The translations under genes and the position numbers were made by a program. A model generated the notes under the pieces. The model had not been told where the DNA came from and ran no database searches. It was given only the letters and a program-made list of their open reading frames with translations. Positions 1-12,441 of a stretch of 64,000 bases of DNA are shown one piece after another. Source of the DNA: Anniella stebbinsi (Eukaryota; Chordata; Lepidosauria; Squamata; Anniellidae). Numbering within the stretch: the first letter of the stretch is position 1; every line of letters starts with the position of its first letter. Where the stretch lies: the NCBI GenBank assembly GCA_029215795.1, contig JARDYH010000003.1, forward strand, positions 68,883,109-68,947,108, read 5' to 3'.

Positions 1-344
1 TTATGTTCCTTTACTCTTCTAGAGCCAGATCCAATACTCTCTGAAGGAAATGAATGAAATTTCTTCACTTATTTCAGTTGGCTGGATCAAGCTGTTTAGT
101 TTAGGTGAAATGGGGTAGGGTGATAGAGCACACTATTAATTTGTGATAAATTGTTAAGATATTGGCTGTGAAGTACTTTGCTGCTACTTCTTTTGTGTAT
201 CAGATAAAGGTGACCTGTCAAGAAAGTATTGTGTCTAACACTACAATGAGTTATAATCAAAAGTTTTGATTATAAATGTGAGTAACCTCCATTTATAAAG
301 GAAAGATTCTATAAAGTTAGATTTTAAGTTACTGTATTTACAGT

Positions 345-426
345 ACAATCCTAAATATGTCAACATGTAAGTCCCATTGAGTTTAATTGGGATTACTCCC
401 AGGTAAATTGGTATAGGATTGCAGCC
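345..426. repeat. ~80-bp foldback repeat, family FB80, copy 1
   Basis: This is a self-complementary short repeat: CAATCCTA at one end, TAGGATTG at the other, and AGTCCCATTGAGTTTAATTG near the centre. Five further copies in the window share this skeleton. It looks like a very small non-autonomous foldback element. I do not know its autonomous partner. Confidence 0.65.
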
Positions 427-427
427 T

Positions 428-1670
428 TAACTGGCCATATTAACTGTGAAGAACATCATACAATTTGTTTGCTCTTACTAGTATATGCACCCAGGCTGAA
501 CACATCATCTCCACAAGTTGGTGACAAAGCTACCATTTTATGTAAAATTAAAATGGGTAGCAATATTTTGCATGTGCAAATTTAGTTATCTTGGGAAATT
601 AATTCATAAATATGTGAAAGAAAGAAAATGGAGGATTAAAGTCAAGAGATATCCAAAGTATGTATAGCCATGTGCCTGTGTTATCTAAAATTAAACCATT
701 TAATACTGTATTCTTATGGAGTATCTAACATGAATGCTTTAAACAAGGTGTTGTGATATATTAAAATAGCTATTATCTGTTGAGGATCAGTGCATACTAA
801 CAAGAAAGCTGTATTTGTATTCTTCATTCAGCGCCTTTGTGCCATACCACACTGGAGTCACTAGTGATAAAACTGCTAATGAAAACACATCAGACAAAAT
901 TTATTCCTTTTATATTGCTTAGTTTTTGAGAGAAGTGGGGAGAGCTTGGTTTTTTTGGGGGGGGGGGAAATATTGTATTCTTTTACAAAATATTCCAAAA
1001 TATAACATATCAAATTAATAACCTGGCCTACCTCTTGGTTAGATTGAAGTATTGGTTAGACTGGACCATGCTGGGATTTTTTCTGTATAAACATACATAC
1101 AATTGCACCCTAAGATAACATTGCTTCTGTACCGACTTGTCTGGCATATTGAAGTTAATTTATTAATATTTGTGAAATAAACTGTTACTGTTTACTAGGC
1201 TAATATTGGGGTAGGCTAGTTCTTGGTAAAGGAAGAAGTGAATAATGTGTCTTCATACATTTTCTGAGTCAAATTGTGAATGTAGTGTTTACTTTTGTGA
1301 ACTGAAAATGATTTAGGACACAGGTCACTGAGAAATACTTAGGTATGATTGTTAGTGGAGAAAATTGCAAATCACCGTTAAAATTGGAAAGTTATAAGTT
1401 CCATTACAAATATTGAATACAAATTTTGGGGGTTCTCAAACTGATTACTTTTCTAAGGCTATTCTCAATGTAGCACTAGAAATAACATAAATAATGTCTT
1501 ATATGAGCACTGGCATGGATCTCAACTGTCATTTATACAAATATGTCAGTGGATTCTTCAGAACTAGATTTTATACTGTACGCATGTATAGCTAATATTT
1601 TTCATAGATGCTGAGTGTATATAAGCTATTACTATTAGATTGGCAGAACTAATCCCTATTTTTAAGCAAT
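428..1670. other. Unassigned AT-rich sequence
   Basis: No gene, known repeat or long open frame is visible. There is a G-run at 957-967. Confidence 0.6.
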
Positions 1671-1676
1671 TGTAGA

Positions 1677-1762
1677 CTGCAATCTAAGCACTCTTACTAG
1701 GGATGGGGAGTAAGTCCCATTGAATTCAATGGGGCTTATGTCTGAATAAACACTGAGCTGAT
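1677..1762. repeat. FB80 foldback repeat, copy 2 (degenerate)
   Basis: Shares AGTAAGTCCCATTGAATTCA and GGGGCTTATG with the FB80 core. The outer arms are eroded. Confidence 0.5.
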
Positions 1763-1867
1763 GTTGTTAGGGTTACTACAGAAAGCACTTTGATGTAAGA
1801 AAAAGCATGGAAGCTGCTGGCAATTGTTGCATGTAATGGTTGTCTGTGTGCCTATCTTGCTGCATTT

Positions 1868-2045
1868 AGAAACATAGGAAGCTGTCATATACTGTGTCAG
1901 ACCATTGGTCCATCTAGCCCAATATTGTCAACACTGACTGGCAGCAGATCTCAGGCAGAAGTATTTCAGCCCTACCTGGAGATGCTGGGGATGGAACCTG
2001 AGACCTTCTACATGCAAAGCACACGCTGTACCACTGAGCTATTTT
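1868..2045 (-). mobile_element. tRNA-derived SINE, antisense
   Basis: Read on the minus strand it begins with a tRNA-like head. The A-box-like ATAGCTCAGTGGTACAGC is followed by TTTGCATG and a degenerate B box (GGTTCCATCC), resembling tRNA-Ala(TGC). It continues through a body to a tail that resembles CR1/L2-type LINE ends (GGGCTAGATGGACCAATGGT). A second, plus-strand copy lies near 38.6 kb. Mutations make this an old copy. Confidence 0.7.
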
Positions 2046-2606
2046 TAGTATACCACAAATGCAGCAAAATAATATGTATTGTGCACATAGCACTTAGCAC
2101 TTAGCATGAGGCTTTCATTTTCTGTTTATATGGAGATGTTTTGATGTAGAACTTTCATAATATTTGAAGAAACCATTATTTGGAAATACATTGGGTTGGA
2201 TCCAGGTGGGCAAAGCAGTCCAACCCCCTGTCAAATACTAGCCATAGGGTTGATGGATGGAGAAGTGCCATTCTGTTGGTGAGATGACACTTTAACCCAG
2301 TTATGTTCTGGGGTTATATTGGGGCAGCCTTCGATCCAAGGATCCAAAGCCCTTTGTTCTCTTGACATGCCCTCTGATCAGGTCCCTCCTGCTGGTATTA
2401 GTGGGAGGGAGAATTTAAGAAAATGCTTGGGGAGAAAAAAACAATCCCCACCTTCTGCCCTGGTCTTTGCCATGGAAATCCCTCCACCCCCAACAATCCT
2501 AAATTAGTTGCAGTTGGCATCCATTGTAATCCTTGAGACAAATTATGACCTCTGATGTCAATGGAACCTAAGTGCAACTAGCTTTGGTTGCAATCCTATT
2601 TACTAG
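2046..2606. other. Unassigned sequence
   Basis: No supported gene. A 62-codon open stretch at 2319-2507 has no recognisable content. Confidence 0.55.
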
Positions 2607-2730
2607 AGGTAAGTAACCTGGAGCCCTCCAGATATTTTGGATTACAACATCAGCCCCAGCCAGCCAATGGTCAGGGATTATGGGAATTGAAGTCTAAAAC
2701 ATTTGGAGGGTAGGGGGTTGCCTAAACCTG
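2607..2730. repeat. Foldback hAT-like repeat (family FB130), copy 1
   Basis: Two arms around CCAGCCAGCCAATGGTCAGG are roughly complementary (CCTCCAGATATTTTGGA against AAACATTTGGAGGG). The same skeleton recurs at 31.7, 48.7 and 60.7 kb; the 31.7-kb copy shows a hAT-type 8-bp duplication. Confidence 0.6.
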
Positions 2731-2731
2731 C

Positions 2732-2808
2732 TATAGATATTTACTTACCTGAGAGTGTCTCATTGAAATCAATGAGACTTCTAAATAGACATGTATAGGG
2801 CTGCACTG
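2732..2808. repeat. FB80 foldback repeat, copy 3
   Basis: Palindromic core CTCATTGAAATCAATGAGAC with TTTACTTACC and TATAGGG arms, adjacent to the FB130 copy. Confidence 0.5.
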
Positions 2809-3544
2809 TTAGTCTGGATCTAATCTAATATTTTTAAGAACAGAGTGTATGTCAGGAATCTTTTTGCAATTTATGTATGTTTAAGTCCATTAACTTCTAT
2901 GGATCTAAATAAGGTTGACAATGGCCAGTAAACCCCCTCGCAGTGAATTAATTTTAAGTTTTTAAAATGGCAACAACAACAAAATGGAATGACGCTACAA
3001 AAGCTGTTCTCTAGAAGACTCTAGAATTCTTTAACCTTTTACAGAACACTAATAAATCACACTGAGACTACTTCCTCCCCATAGCAAATGCAGTGGACTC
3101 AGTGATAGTACTGACCCATGTGCAATGTAAGTTATTTGAATAGGTTGCCAGGGGCTGAGTGCCTCTGAACTTATGCTGAGTTCTTGAGGAAATAAATCTT
3201 TCCAAAAATTGCCCAAGGACATAGTTCTACAAATATGTGCAGCGTGCCTTCCTTTGTGAAAGGATGCTTCCCTTTGCCATCGCAGAGCAGCTTTTAGATT
3301 AATTTTTGCAGGAAAACCAAAAGGAGATAGGGAGCTTCTGAAAGGGAAACTTGGTCTTGGTGGCATACAATTACTTCCCTGATCAAAGGTTGATCTTAGG
3401 ATGGTGAAAGAAATCAAGGAGATAGTCAAAAGAGAAAATATAACAATGTGTGTTTTCAACTTCCCTCATTAACTGAGTAAATGTGTATTCAGATTGTGAC
3501 AAAAAGACATGGGGCTGTTTGTATGTCATGGTGACATTCCACAG

Positions 3545-3793
3545 CAAATTGTGGATTGATTGATTAATTAATTAACCCATGATTTATGGGGATGTATGCT
3601 GCATGTGACCCACTTCCATTTTCTGTAAATAACTTCTGATCGGCCCATAGGTTAACCGCTGGTTTGTTTAGCCCCTAAACAACCCATTGGTCTAAATTTG
3701 TATGTCACATTCACAGAAATGTGACATACAAAACGGCTCACAGGTGGCATGCATCCCTGCAAATCATGAGTCATTTAAATAATTGACAATTTG
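3545..3793. repeat. ~250-bp foldback element with 15-bp central hairpin
   Basis: The ends are CAAATTGT and ACAATTTG. The next arms (CATGATTTATGGGGATGTAT against GCATGCATCCCTGCAAATCA) are complementary with mismatches. The centre is a perfect 15-bp hairpin at 3697-3732 (TTTGTATGTCACATT and its complement, 6-nt loop). It is probably a non-autonomous DNA element. Confidence 0.6.
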
Positions 3794-3967
3794 CCACCAT
3801 TTGTTAACTGGATCAACTTTTCTAGATGTGACACATTACTGTACTGTAGAACTTTTATAAAGTGAGCTGATAGTGAGGAGGTGACCCTTGATGATCCTGA
3901 GTGATGCCAAGGATCTGGCATGCTATGTTAATGATGTTGAACAGTTTAAGAATGGTGACTATACTGT

Positions 3968-3999
3968 TGTCAAATTCTCTCTCTCTCTCTCTCTCTTTA
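3968..3999. repeat. CT dinucleotide microsatellite followed by TA run
   Basis: Simple (CT)n tract followed by TATATATA. Confidence 0.9.
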
Positions 4000-4189
4000 T
4001 ATATATAGAGTAGTAAATTGTTTAGAAGATCCAACATGGCCACATTTTAACTTCAGAAGACGAAACTTAGTTAAAAGTAAGTGAAAAGGAAGAGTGAAGA
4101 GAGTGAAGAGAGTGAAATATCTTCAGGATACTTGAAAGTTATTTAAATTCAAGATAATAAACACTCAAATAGAATGTATATCTTAGATT

Positions 4190-6165
4190 AGGAAAGGTAT
4201 AAATAAGTCCCATGGGGATGCCAGCATGGTTAACCAGCAGAGTCAAGGAAGCTATAAAAGGTAATAAGGCTTTCTTTTAAAAAGTGGAAATCTAGCCTAC
4301 ATGAGGAAAAATATGGAAGACTGCAAATTTTGCTAAAACTAATGTAAATAGATGATAAGGGAAAGAAAATAATGACTTTTGAGGAGCACGTTCCATGAAA
4401 CCTTAAGACAAATAATACAAACTTGGCTACTTATCAGAAGCAGGAAACACAACATGAAGGCTGCTGGACTATTCAGTGACAAAGATGTGAAAGGATTAAA
4501 GGAGAATAAAGAGATCGCAGAGAAGCTGAACAATTACTATGCATCGATATTTGCAACAGAAGATATTGGACAGATAGCTAGGCCTGAACTATTTTTTTTC
4601 TAGAAAGGTGCAGGAAGAATGGTCAAATAGAAGTGATGAGAAATGAGGTTTAGGAAAATCGACAAATTAAAAATGATCAAGCTATTGGGTCTAAATGGTA
4701 TATACCCAAATGTGAAACTGTTGATCTTCTAACAACAATATACTACTTGTCACAAAAATTGGATTTTGTACTGGAGGTTTGGAAGGTAGCCAATGTAAAC
4801 ATGAATCTTAAAAAAGGGATCCAGAGGGAGCTAGAAAATTACAAGCCTATTAACATAACATCTGTCATGGGTAAATTGGTAGAAAAGCATAATTAAAGCC
4901 AGAATTGTTGAATATATAGAAGAATAAGCTTGCTGAGGAAGTATTGGCATGGCTTCTGCAAAGGAAAATCCTGCCTTTTATGTATATAGTAGAGATCTGG
5001 TAATCCATTATATAATTGGATTTCTAAACTTTTGGACACAGTTCTGCACTAAGTTCTCCTAAGTAAACTTTGCAGTCATATAATAAAAAGATTATTAACT
5101 AGTTATAAAAGAGGTAGCTGTGAACAGACAAGTGTTCACAATACAGCAGGTAAGCTTTGCAGTGCCAAAGGGTCTGTATTGGGACAGGTGCTATTTAACT
5201 TGTTCATGAAATAATCTGGATTGGGGTGAACTGTGAGTTGGGGTGAGCAGTGAATTAGGTGTCTTCTACAAATTTGTGGAGGACACCAAATTATATAGAA
5301 AGGTGAAAATCCAGTTGGACTTTAAGGAGCTCCAAACTGTGTGAATGGACAACAAAATGGCAAACGAAGATCAATGTAAGTAAAGTGATCCACAGTGGGG
5401 CAAAAATCCCAATTTAAGATATATTGATATTATCTGAACTGGCTGTGACTAACCAGAAAAGAGATCTTGGGATTGTGGTGGATAGCTCAGAGAAAATGTC
5501 CTAGGTGCTGCAGCATTAAAGAAGGCAAATTCCATGCTAGCGATTATTAGGAAAGGAACTGAAAATAAAATGGTCAGTATAATAATGTTCTTGTATAAAG
5601 CTGTAGCCACACTTTAAATTCTATGTGTTATTTTGGTTATCTTGCTTCAAAGAGGATATCATAGAGCTAGAGAACGTGTGGAAAAGAACAACCAAAATAA
5701 TCAATGGAGTATCTTTCCTCTTGGGAAAGATGGAAGCGTTTGAGGCATTTTAATTTACAAAAAAAAGACACTCGGGGATGTGGACATGGTAGGGATTTAT
5801 AACATTATTCGTGGGGTGGAGGAAGCAGATAGAAAGAAGTTCTATATACTATAACTTGGGGACACCTATTGGTGTTAGATTTTGGATGGACTTCTTTACC
5901 CAATGCTTGATTAAGCTCCTTAAATTTCATGTTTTTGGTGGAAAGGCAGCGTTCAAATCAAACCAAATAATCAATAAATGATTTAATGGAATTCACTTTC
6001 ACAGTATGTGTTTAAAATGGGATTAGACATGGAATATCCAGATCCACAGGCAGTAGCTCCTGAATATCTGCAGCTACTGCATTAGGAGAGGGTCTTGCTG
6101 TAGGCTTCTCACAAGCATCTGGCTGGCCACTATTGGAAACAGGATGCTGGATCTGGTGGATCTTT
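4190..6165 (+). mobile_element. Old CR1-like LINE remnant (type A), pol fragment and 3' end
   Basis: A decayed non-LTR retrotransposon. Translated pieces in shifting frames match CR1/L3-type pol. Early residues include CATGGTTAACCAGCAGAGTC (a PAWLT-like motif) and a segment reading AEKLNNYYASIFATED near 4520-4560. Later comes GSVLGQVLFNLF at about 5172-5207, the RT motif usually written GVPQGSVLGPxLF. The 3' part (5440-6165) carries the CR1 C-terminal region (EKRDLGIVVD-like text near 5460) and the 3' UTR text GGCTGGCCACTATTGGAAAC. Stops and frameshifts are frequent, so it is non-functional. The same family recurs at 21.4, 44.2-45.8 and 61.1-62.1 kb. Confidence 0.8.
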
Positions 6166-6439
6166 ACCTTCACACTATGGCATTTGTTGTTGCTTTTTTG
6201 GATACTCTGGAATGTGGTATCTTGCTCTTCACCTATGTCCTACATCTCTATGGTGGCAGTTGTCCCAAGGATATTACTTTGCCTGAGAAATTGCCTAGGT
6301 TGAGTTGGGAGAAGCTGGACTAGTTGGCTCTTCTGTAGTGTATATGCATGTGGTATTTCCCTGCCAGCCATCTTCATGTCTCTTTGGTTAAGGGGTGGAA
6401 TACTGGTTACATTTTCGTGTGTGTGTCTACTTAGTCCTG

Positions 6440-6600
6440 GATTAAGGTGAGTATTAAGATCCTTGCCAGTCTAGTTTTAGTTCTGATTTTGGAATGGAAA
6501 CTGCCTTGGTTGCTGTGGACCTGTGGGGAAAGTGTGATCTTGTTGATTCTTCTGGACCTCTCAGTAGCTTTTGATACACTTGATGATGGTGTTTTCACAC
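6440..6600 (+). pseudogene. L2-like LINE reverse transcriptase fragment
   Basis: In one frame at 6536-6585 it reads LLILLDLSVAFDTLDD, the L2/CR1 RT block usually seen as LLLLDLSAAFDTVDH (catalytic Asp block A). Upstream text resembles the L2 segment before it. No other motif survives. Confidence 0.65.
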
Positions 6601-7050
6601 TGCTTGCATAAAGCATGCAATATTTTTCACTCCAGTAAAAGTTAGACCTAGCTCTTCTTCCCCATTGTCAAAACACTTTATGAATCCTGGAGTCCAAGCC
6701 CTCAGTGTTCCAATGATCCCAGCTGGTCCCATTGGGCACCATACATTATTCCTGGCCTTCCAAGTACAACGTACAACTCCGCTGAAATCATTTGATTTTG
6801 TGGCCTCTCAAGATCTGTTGAATCCATGGCTACGGATCCACTATTGTGATGAGAAGATAGGAAGAAGCTATCAGTGCACAAGCGGGTATGAGTGTGTTTA
6901 GTACAGATGCCCAGTTTGTCATACTCTCCTCTCTTGCCTTGCTGACTGTGTGCAGCTTCTATGTGTCACCCATGGTTAGAGACAGATGTTTGCAAAGTAT
7001 TTTACTGGTCCCAATCTGGCATACTTCCTTTCTCCCCTTTTTCTTTCTCC
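6601..7050. other. Unassigned, possibly decayed LINE
   Basis: Continues from the L2-like fragment with no clear motif; nothing else recognised. Confidence 0.4.
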
Positions 7051-7507
7051 CAGGGCATGTCTACACCTAAGGATGTAGAGGGAGGGGGCGGGGAGGAGGA
7101 TTGTGGACTTATCTGCTTCTGCGATCCTACCCGGAAATCTACACTGCTACACAATGCCCTGGAAGGAAAAAGGGATGTTGCGGGCACCATTTTTTTTAAG
7201 GAAGAGGAGCTGTGCAGCTCTGATCTGCCCCAAAAGGGAAGGTAACAAAAAACCCACTCCCAACCCCCCCCCCCCGCCATCCTGGGGGTGGCGAAATTGT
7301 TCCCCTTCCCACAGGGGCATGGAGCCACCCCATGCAACTCCATGCCTGTTTTACAACCTGGGATGGCAGAAAAAATGGGATATTCTCAGTTTCTGCTATC
7401 ACGGAGTTATCCTGGGGTTGCCCCTGGGATCCCCTGTGAGTCATGTGGACACACAGGGACAACTTAGGGATGACCCCGGGATAAATCCCTGGTGTAGACA
7501 TGGTCCT
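7051..7507. repeat. Foldback element with GTCTACACC termini
   Basis: Left end GGGCATGTCTACACC and right end GGTGTAGACATGGTCC are inverted. The interior is GC-rich with a C-run near 7266. Open frames in both directions here are by-products of composition. No target duplication is clear. The ends resemble those of the 41.5-kb foldback (ATCTACACG). Confidence 0.65.
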
Positions 7508-7647
7508 AGTTTGCTTTAGATCCCCAGGGTGGGAGGTGAAAGGAGAGGTTTTTTTCTGTAGTGCCTGGGACAAGTGAGAGGTATGGAGAGAAACAAAAAA
7601 GTGCTGCCATGGAGGTTGTATGGGCTTGGGAGGGGTGGGGTAATGAT

Positions 7648-7650
<3 letters not shown>

Positions 7651-7684
<34 letters not shown>

Positions 7685-7686
7685 GG
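7651..7686. repeat. GT/GA compound microsatellite
   Basis: (GT)n runs directly into (GA)n. Confidence 0.9.
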
Positions 7687-7931
7687 GAGAAACTTATGCA
7701 GGTTGTGTATGTGTAGCAGGCATTGCCAGCTCTGCCTCAGCAGAAGCATGGAATGAAATGATGGTTTGAATTGGATATACAAACTATGGTTTTGGGCAAG
7801 CTCTACTATTGGTCTAATGCAGATGTCATACTCAACTCTGGTTACAGCAAACCATGGAAGGTGGAGGAATTCATGTGCAAGAGCTGAGTGAAGTAAGTTT
7901 CTTCTTTTACATTAAGCAATTATATATATTC

Positions 7932-7971
7932 AATAATAATAATAATAACAACAACAACAACAACAACAACT
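7932..7971. repeat. AAT/AAC compound trinucleotide microsatellite
   Basis: (AAT)n switches to (AAC)n; abuts the left arm of the next foldback. Confidence 0.9.
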
Positions 7972-8733
7972 TCTGGTTTAAGACCAGAGTTAAGGTTATC
8001 TCATGTTGGTTCAAGCTCCACAAAACCAGGAAATTGGAAACTTAGGCTGAACAGATATGTTTCATGATCAGTAATGATGTCATGCAGTGTCACAAATTGT
8101 ACTTGCTTACAACTTGTCCTAGATGCATCCACACTTTTAGTGGGTATTTCAGGCCCAGATCCAGTTGGGGAGGGTGGGGTGCTTAGGACCAGCAAAGATG
8201 CCTTACATTGTTTTAGTCCTGTATTGCTTTACGAAGAGCTGAACCTCACAGTATTTCTAGAGGAATCTTCTAGATTCCTGATTCGTGCCTGTTTGTTGCT
8301 TTTAAACAAGGTCAATTTGTGACAATGCACAACATCATTAATGATCACGGGGCGTGTCTGTTAAGGTGTCAGCCTAAGGACAGTATCCAGTTGCATCTTT
8401 CCGTTAGTGCAAATTATGTTTTCATAGAGGAAGCTAGCTTCTGAATTATGTGCAAGAGAAGAATCCAAGTAAAGTTAAGGTTGTGCAAGCAGTTATGCAT
8501 TATACTTGTGCAATGCATTATGCAATGTGCTGTGCATGGTTGCTTAACTGATTGTATAATAGTTGCACAAGCGTAATGGACAACTGTTTGTGTAATGGAA
8601 AGATTCCATAGAGCTTTGCTAATGTTTGAGTTTGCGGAATGACACTGTTGGATATTGCCCTATGTTTCCAATTTCATGGCTTTGTGGAGCTTGAGCCAAT
8701 ATGAGATAACCTTAAGTTTGGTCTTAAAACTGG
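7972..8733. repeat. ~760-bp element with ~75-bp terminal inverted repeats
   Basis: The left arm 7972-8047 (GGTTTAAGACCAGAGTTAAG, GGTTCAAGCTCCACAAAACC) is the reverse complement of about 8658-8733, with scattered mismatches. The interior is AT-rich and non-coding, with a GCAATGCATTATGCAATGTG stretch near 8510. It is a likely non-autonomous DNA transposon. Arm similarity shows it is old but not ancient. Confidence 0.65.
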
Positions 8734-9741
8734 CAGGTTTTTTTGAACATTGAATTTCTCTGGTTTTTAAAAAGGACATTTATTATTACAGTGTTCCGAA
8801 CACCTCCACCACAAACAAGTCATTAACTGACTAGATTTGTACAAATGAACAGATATGTCCCTGTATGTTCAGAACAGCTTACTTCTGAAGTAAAGCCTGC
8901 ACAGGATTCTGACATAGTATTTCCCCCCCCTTTTCCTCCCCTTCTTCATCATTGAGAGTGTTTCCCTCATCCTTCAAAATTACTTGGCTCTTCTATCAGA
9001 TGACAGTTCTCTGTTATACCTTCCCCACTGTCAGAATGCTGACAGGAGCAGTGGAATTCAAAACACTGGAGTGTTCTAGCAGCATTCTAACTTCAGAATA
9101 AAACTGAGCCTGCACGACATAACTTTGCCAGCAGTTGCTGCCATAGACTTTCATGGGACAAAAAAATCTTGCCAATTCACCAAACTAACCTGAATAAAGT
9201 AGATCAGTAATTTGCCCCAGAATATGAAAGACATTGATGATATGCCAAGCCGCAACTTAAGTAAAAAGTACAAATGTGTCAATTTCCAGCACTTTTTAAC
9301 TTGCTCTATCTGTGGGAATTTGCATCAGATCAGTTTGAAATGTTGCATGATCGTAGACCTCATCAACTAGATTATGGCTGCCAAGTTTCACATTTTAGCT
9401 CAGCAGGTGTCATTTTTTAAACAGTAGAGTTTTGAGCCTTATAATGGTAGAACCTTTTTGTTGTTGTTGCGAAATCCCTTTAATGAAAGCTATATGACAC
9501 ATTATACCACAACACCATCGAGACTGCTGGTACAAATTTAAACCATTCCTTTGCCACTCTAATTTATGTTACTCTCCACCCTTCCCCCCCCCCCCCGGAA
9601 TTTGTAATTTTGTTCAGGGTGCTGAAAATTCTTTGGGAGTTCTAGTTCATTCATAAATCTACAATTCCTAGAGTTCCTGAGTTAAGCAGCTTTGAAACTG
9701 GTTTAAATGTGGTTATACATGCCCCAGCTTACTTTATGCAG
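8734..9741. other. Unassigned sequence
   Basis: Nothing recognised except a C-run at about 9585-9597. Confidence 0.55.
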
Positions 9742-9828
9742 AGCAATCCTAAGAATGCTTACTTGGAAGTAAGTCCCACTGTGTTCAGCAGGATTTATAT
9801 GCAGGTAAATGTGCATAGGATTTCAGTC
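9742..9828. repeat. FB80 foldback repeat, copy 4
   Basis: GCAATCCTAAGAATGCTTAC at one end, GTGCATAGGATT at the other, central AGTAAGTCCCACTG. Confidence 0.65.
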
Positions 9829-11950
9829 TTGGTATTTTGTGAACTACTTCAGTAGCTCATGCCATAATAAAATATCAGCTTTTTGTTGTCTTCTTACTGC
9901 TATAGCGTAGTATTCTGTCTCTTCTGGAACATGTATGCTATTTAAATGGTTGCTCTCATTTGTTATATTGACGAAAACAGAAGGGAAGTGATATTCTGAA
10001 GGCCAAGCTAGATGTGACATTGGAGATTCAGTCACTGCTCTCCTAAAGCTTCCCCCCTTCTTTTTTGCTTTAAAAGCAATTGCAGGAAATGATGGTGCTG
10101 GTGAATTGTTTGGATTGGGCGTCTAGAGGGGGACGTCCTTTAACCGTTCCCATAGTGAGATTTTCTCAAGTGTCCCCCTGCTGTTGCTCCTCCTAATTAA
10201 AATGCCTACATAATCTGTAACCTGATGGTAAGATCGTTTACTTGGAAAGATGAACAAAATTAAACATTCACAGCCTGAGGTAGTACAGATGCATGCTACT
10301 TCAATTTCCAGAGAGAGAGAGAGAGAGAGAGCATGTGTTGTTTGTTAAAAAGTAATTCTGCGTGAAACCTTTGGCTCAGCCCACATCAAAACCTGCCATT
10401 AAAAACTGGTTAGCTCAGTTGGGCTGGGCTTTGGGTTTTGTTTTTAGTTGTGGAAGAAAATCCTACACATTGGGGTTGCAGTAGCATGAGGAGGAACCTC
10501 TTGGTTGTCCTGCACGCTCTAAAAACCATCTCTGGAAAGGTGTGGCACAGGTACAGTTGCGTCTGCTTTCAGGGATTTTCACCAGAAAGAGGACAATGTA
10601 CAGGCGCTAGATTTGACCAGGAATGGGAAGGGTTTTAATTGCATTAGCTCAGGAGAGGTCTGAAATCCTCCATAGTAATTGTGGGGGTAAAGAGAGTGCA
10701 GTCCTCCCTTCCACCTCCAAAGCAGGCAGAAATTGTTTTTAGTCCTCCTTTCTATCCAAAATTGTAATTATGTAGCAGTTCTTATCTTTGTGCTTTACTC
10801 TTTTGAAAAACTGGTTCTATTCTTATAAGTTAAGTTTGTTCATGCTGCCTAAGACCAACTTGCGAGTTTTAGTTGTCAGTTCTCCAAATAGTATTGATGT
10901 GGATGAAGTGGCAATAATAGTTTGCTAGTTTAAAAGGTCTGGAAGTGGCTGTGTGCATGACCCATATAGATCTCAGCCCAAGCACAACTGTGCATTGGCC
11001 AAAAAGTAATTAAGGCTAAACTGACACAGGCCATAGGAGAAATATTCACATAACTATTAGAAGTACCAACGTATTGGCTGACTACATTCAGTGCAACATT
11101 GTGACATCATGTGCTGTTCAGTCCAGTCATGTTCAATTAAAACAACAGTGGTAGTTGAGCACAACTTTTTGAAGAATTCTAACATTTTAACAATCAGGAG
11201 TTTAAAAGGTTCTAATTTTATCTGTTCTTCTGGCTATAAAGGTATGGCATGTCAACCTTTGTTTTCTTCCCCCTAGATGCTTTCTTCTTTGGCATTAACA
11301 TTGAGTTCTTATGGCTTTAGTACCAAGATTGAAAAAAAGCAAGTGTCTGTAATAAAATTATTACGCAACTAGATTTAAAACATTTTGGGTCCTGCACAAA
11401 TAATTATAAGGAAATTGAGATGAACGGGTTGACATAATCAACTAGGAATTTGAAAGTATAAAAAGAAACCTAGACCTAGGCTAGTTTTGTGTAAAGTGGC
11501 CAAGTAAAGTTTTGGATTGAATAAAAGCCATAGAAAATATAAGAGCTATGAATAGTATAGAGTTGACAAATGATGTGAGTGTTTTGAAATTATACATATA
11601 TAAGGAGGATTTGGCTTCTATTTTTGCCTAATTTATTCTATTCATTCTAGGGGTGAGGGAGAAGTAGCAGAGGAAAACTTTCCAAAAGTTTAGTGGGATT
11701 CCTGTCTGAGAGAGAACTCTCAATTGAAGAAGGAATTGATAAAAGATCTTATGCAGAGAGTTTTGTGTGCATGTAAAGATCACCCCAATTGAATGAGAAT
11801 GATGAAGTAATATTTTTGTGTTGAGCAATGATAGTGGACATTCTTTGAGCTTTTCTGTTCATGCACATATCAAAGCCATTAGACTTAGAGTATCTTCTAA
11901 TGTTATTGTGTGTTTACATGTCAGGAAGTGGGCAGAAAAGTTCTGAAGAC
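9829..11950. other. Unassigned sequence with a GA microsatellite
   Basis: No supported gene. (GA)n lies at about 10311-10331. Short open stretches carry no motif. Confidence 0.55.
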
Positions 11951-12441
11951 ATGTTAAGAAGCTTTCAAAAAGGTATTAATGACTACAAGTCACCTCTTCT
12001 TATGAGGACCATCCTTTATTTCAAACTAATCACATTTCCATATTAACTGCAAAAAGTAGAGCACCAGCTTCATCTTCCTTCTTTTTGAATGGTAAATTTA
12101 AGAAATGTGTTAGTCATTTGAGCATAGTATTTTACATATTACTAAGAGGCAAGACCCTAATGGCCCAAAGGTAAATACATTTTTGTGGAAGAGTTGATTC
12201 TGTTTCTTTTCCTTATTTGCATCTGTAAGATTTATCTACAGAAGCAAGGAGACTATCCCATGAGACAGCCTTTCACATGCTTGTAACAGAATAGCTCACT
12301 AATTTCCGCCAGTTGCATTCATCTCTGACTGATACCATGCTAAATATGGAAATATGATTAGTCTGAAATAATGGCTGGCCCTTAAAAAGAAGGGGTGACT
12401 TGGAGTCTGTAATGCCGTTTTTGAAAGCTTCTTGATAGCAT
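11951..12441. repeat. ~100-bp inverted repeat pair spaced 285 bp
   Basis: The arm 11951-12050 (GAAGCTTTCAAAAAGGTATT, AGTCACCTCTTCTTATGAGG) is the reverse complement of 12335-12441 with about 15-20% differences. The interior is AT-rich. It could be a foldback element or two opposed copies of a dispersed repeat. Confidence 0.65.

Noticed and set aside
3049..3459. A 136-aa minus-strand open frame
   Set aside because: No recognisable domain, no splice or promoter context; could be chance or old LINE text.
7002..7573. Overlapping open frames on both strands
   Set aside because: They lie in a GC-rich, stop-poor foldback element and translate to low-complexity text.
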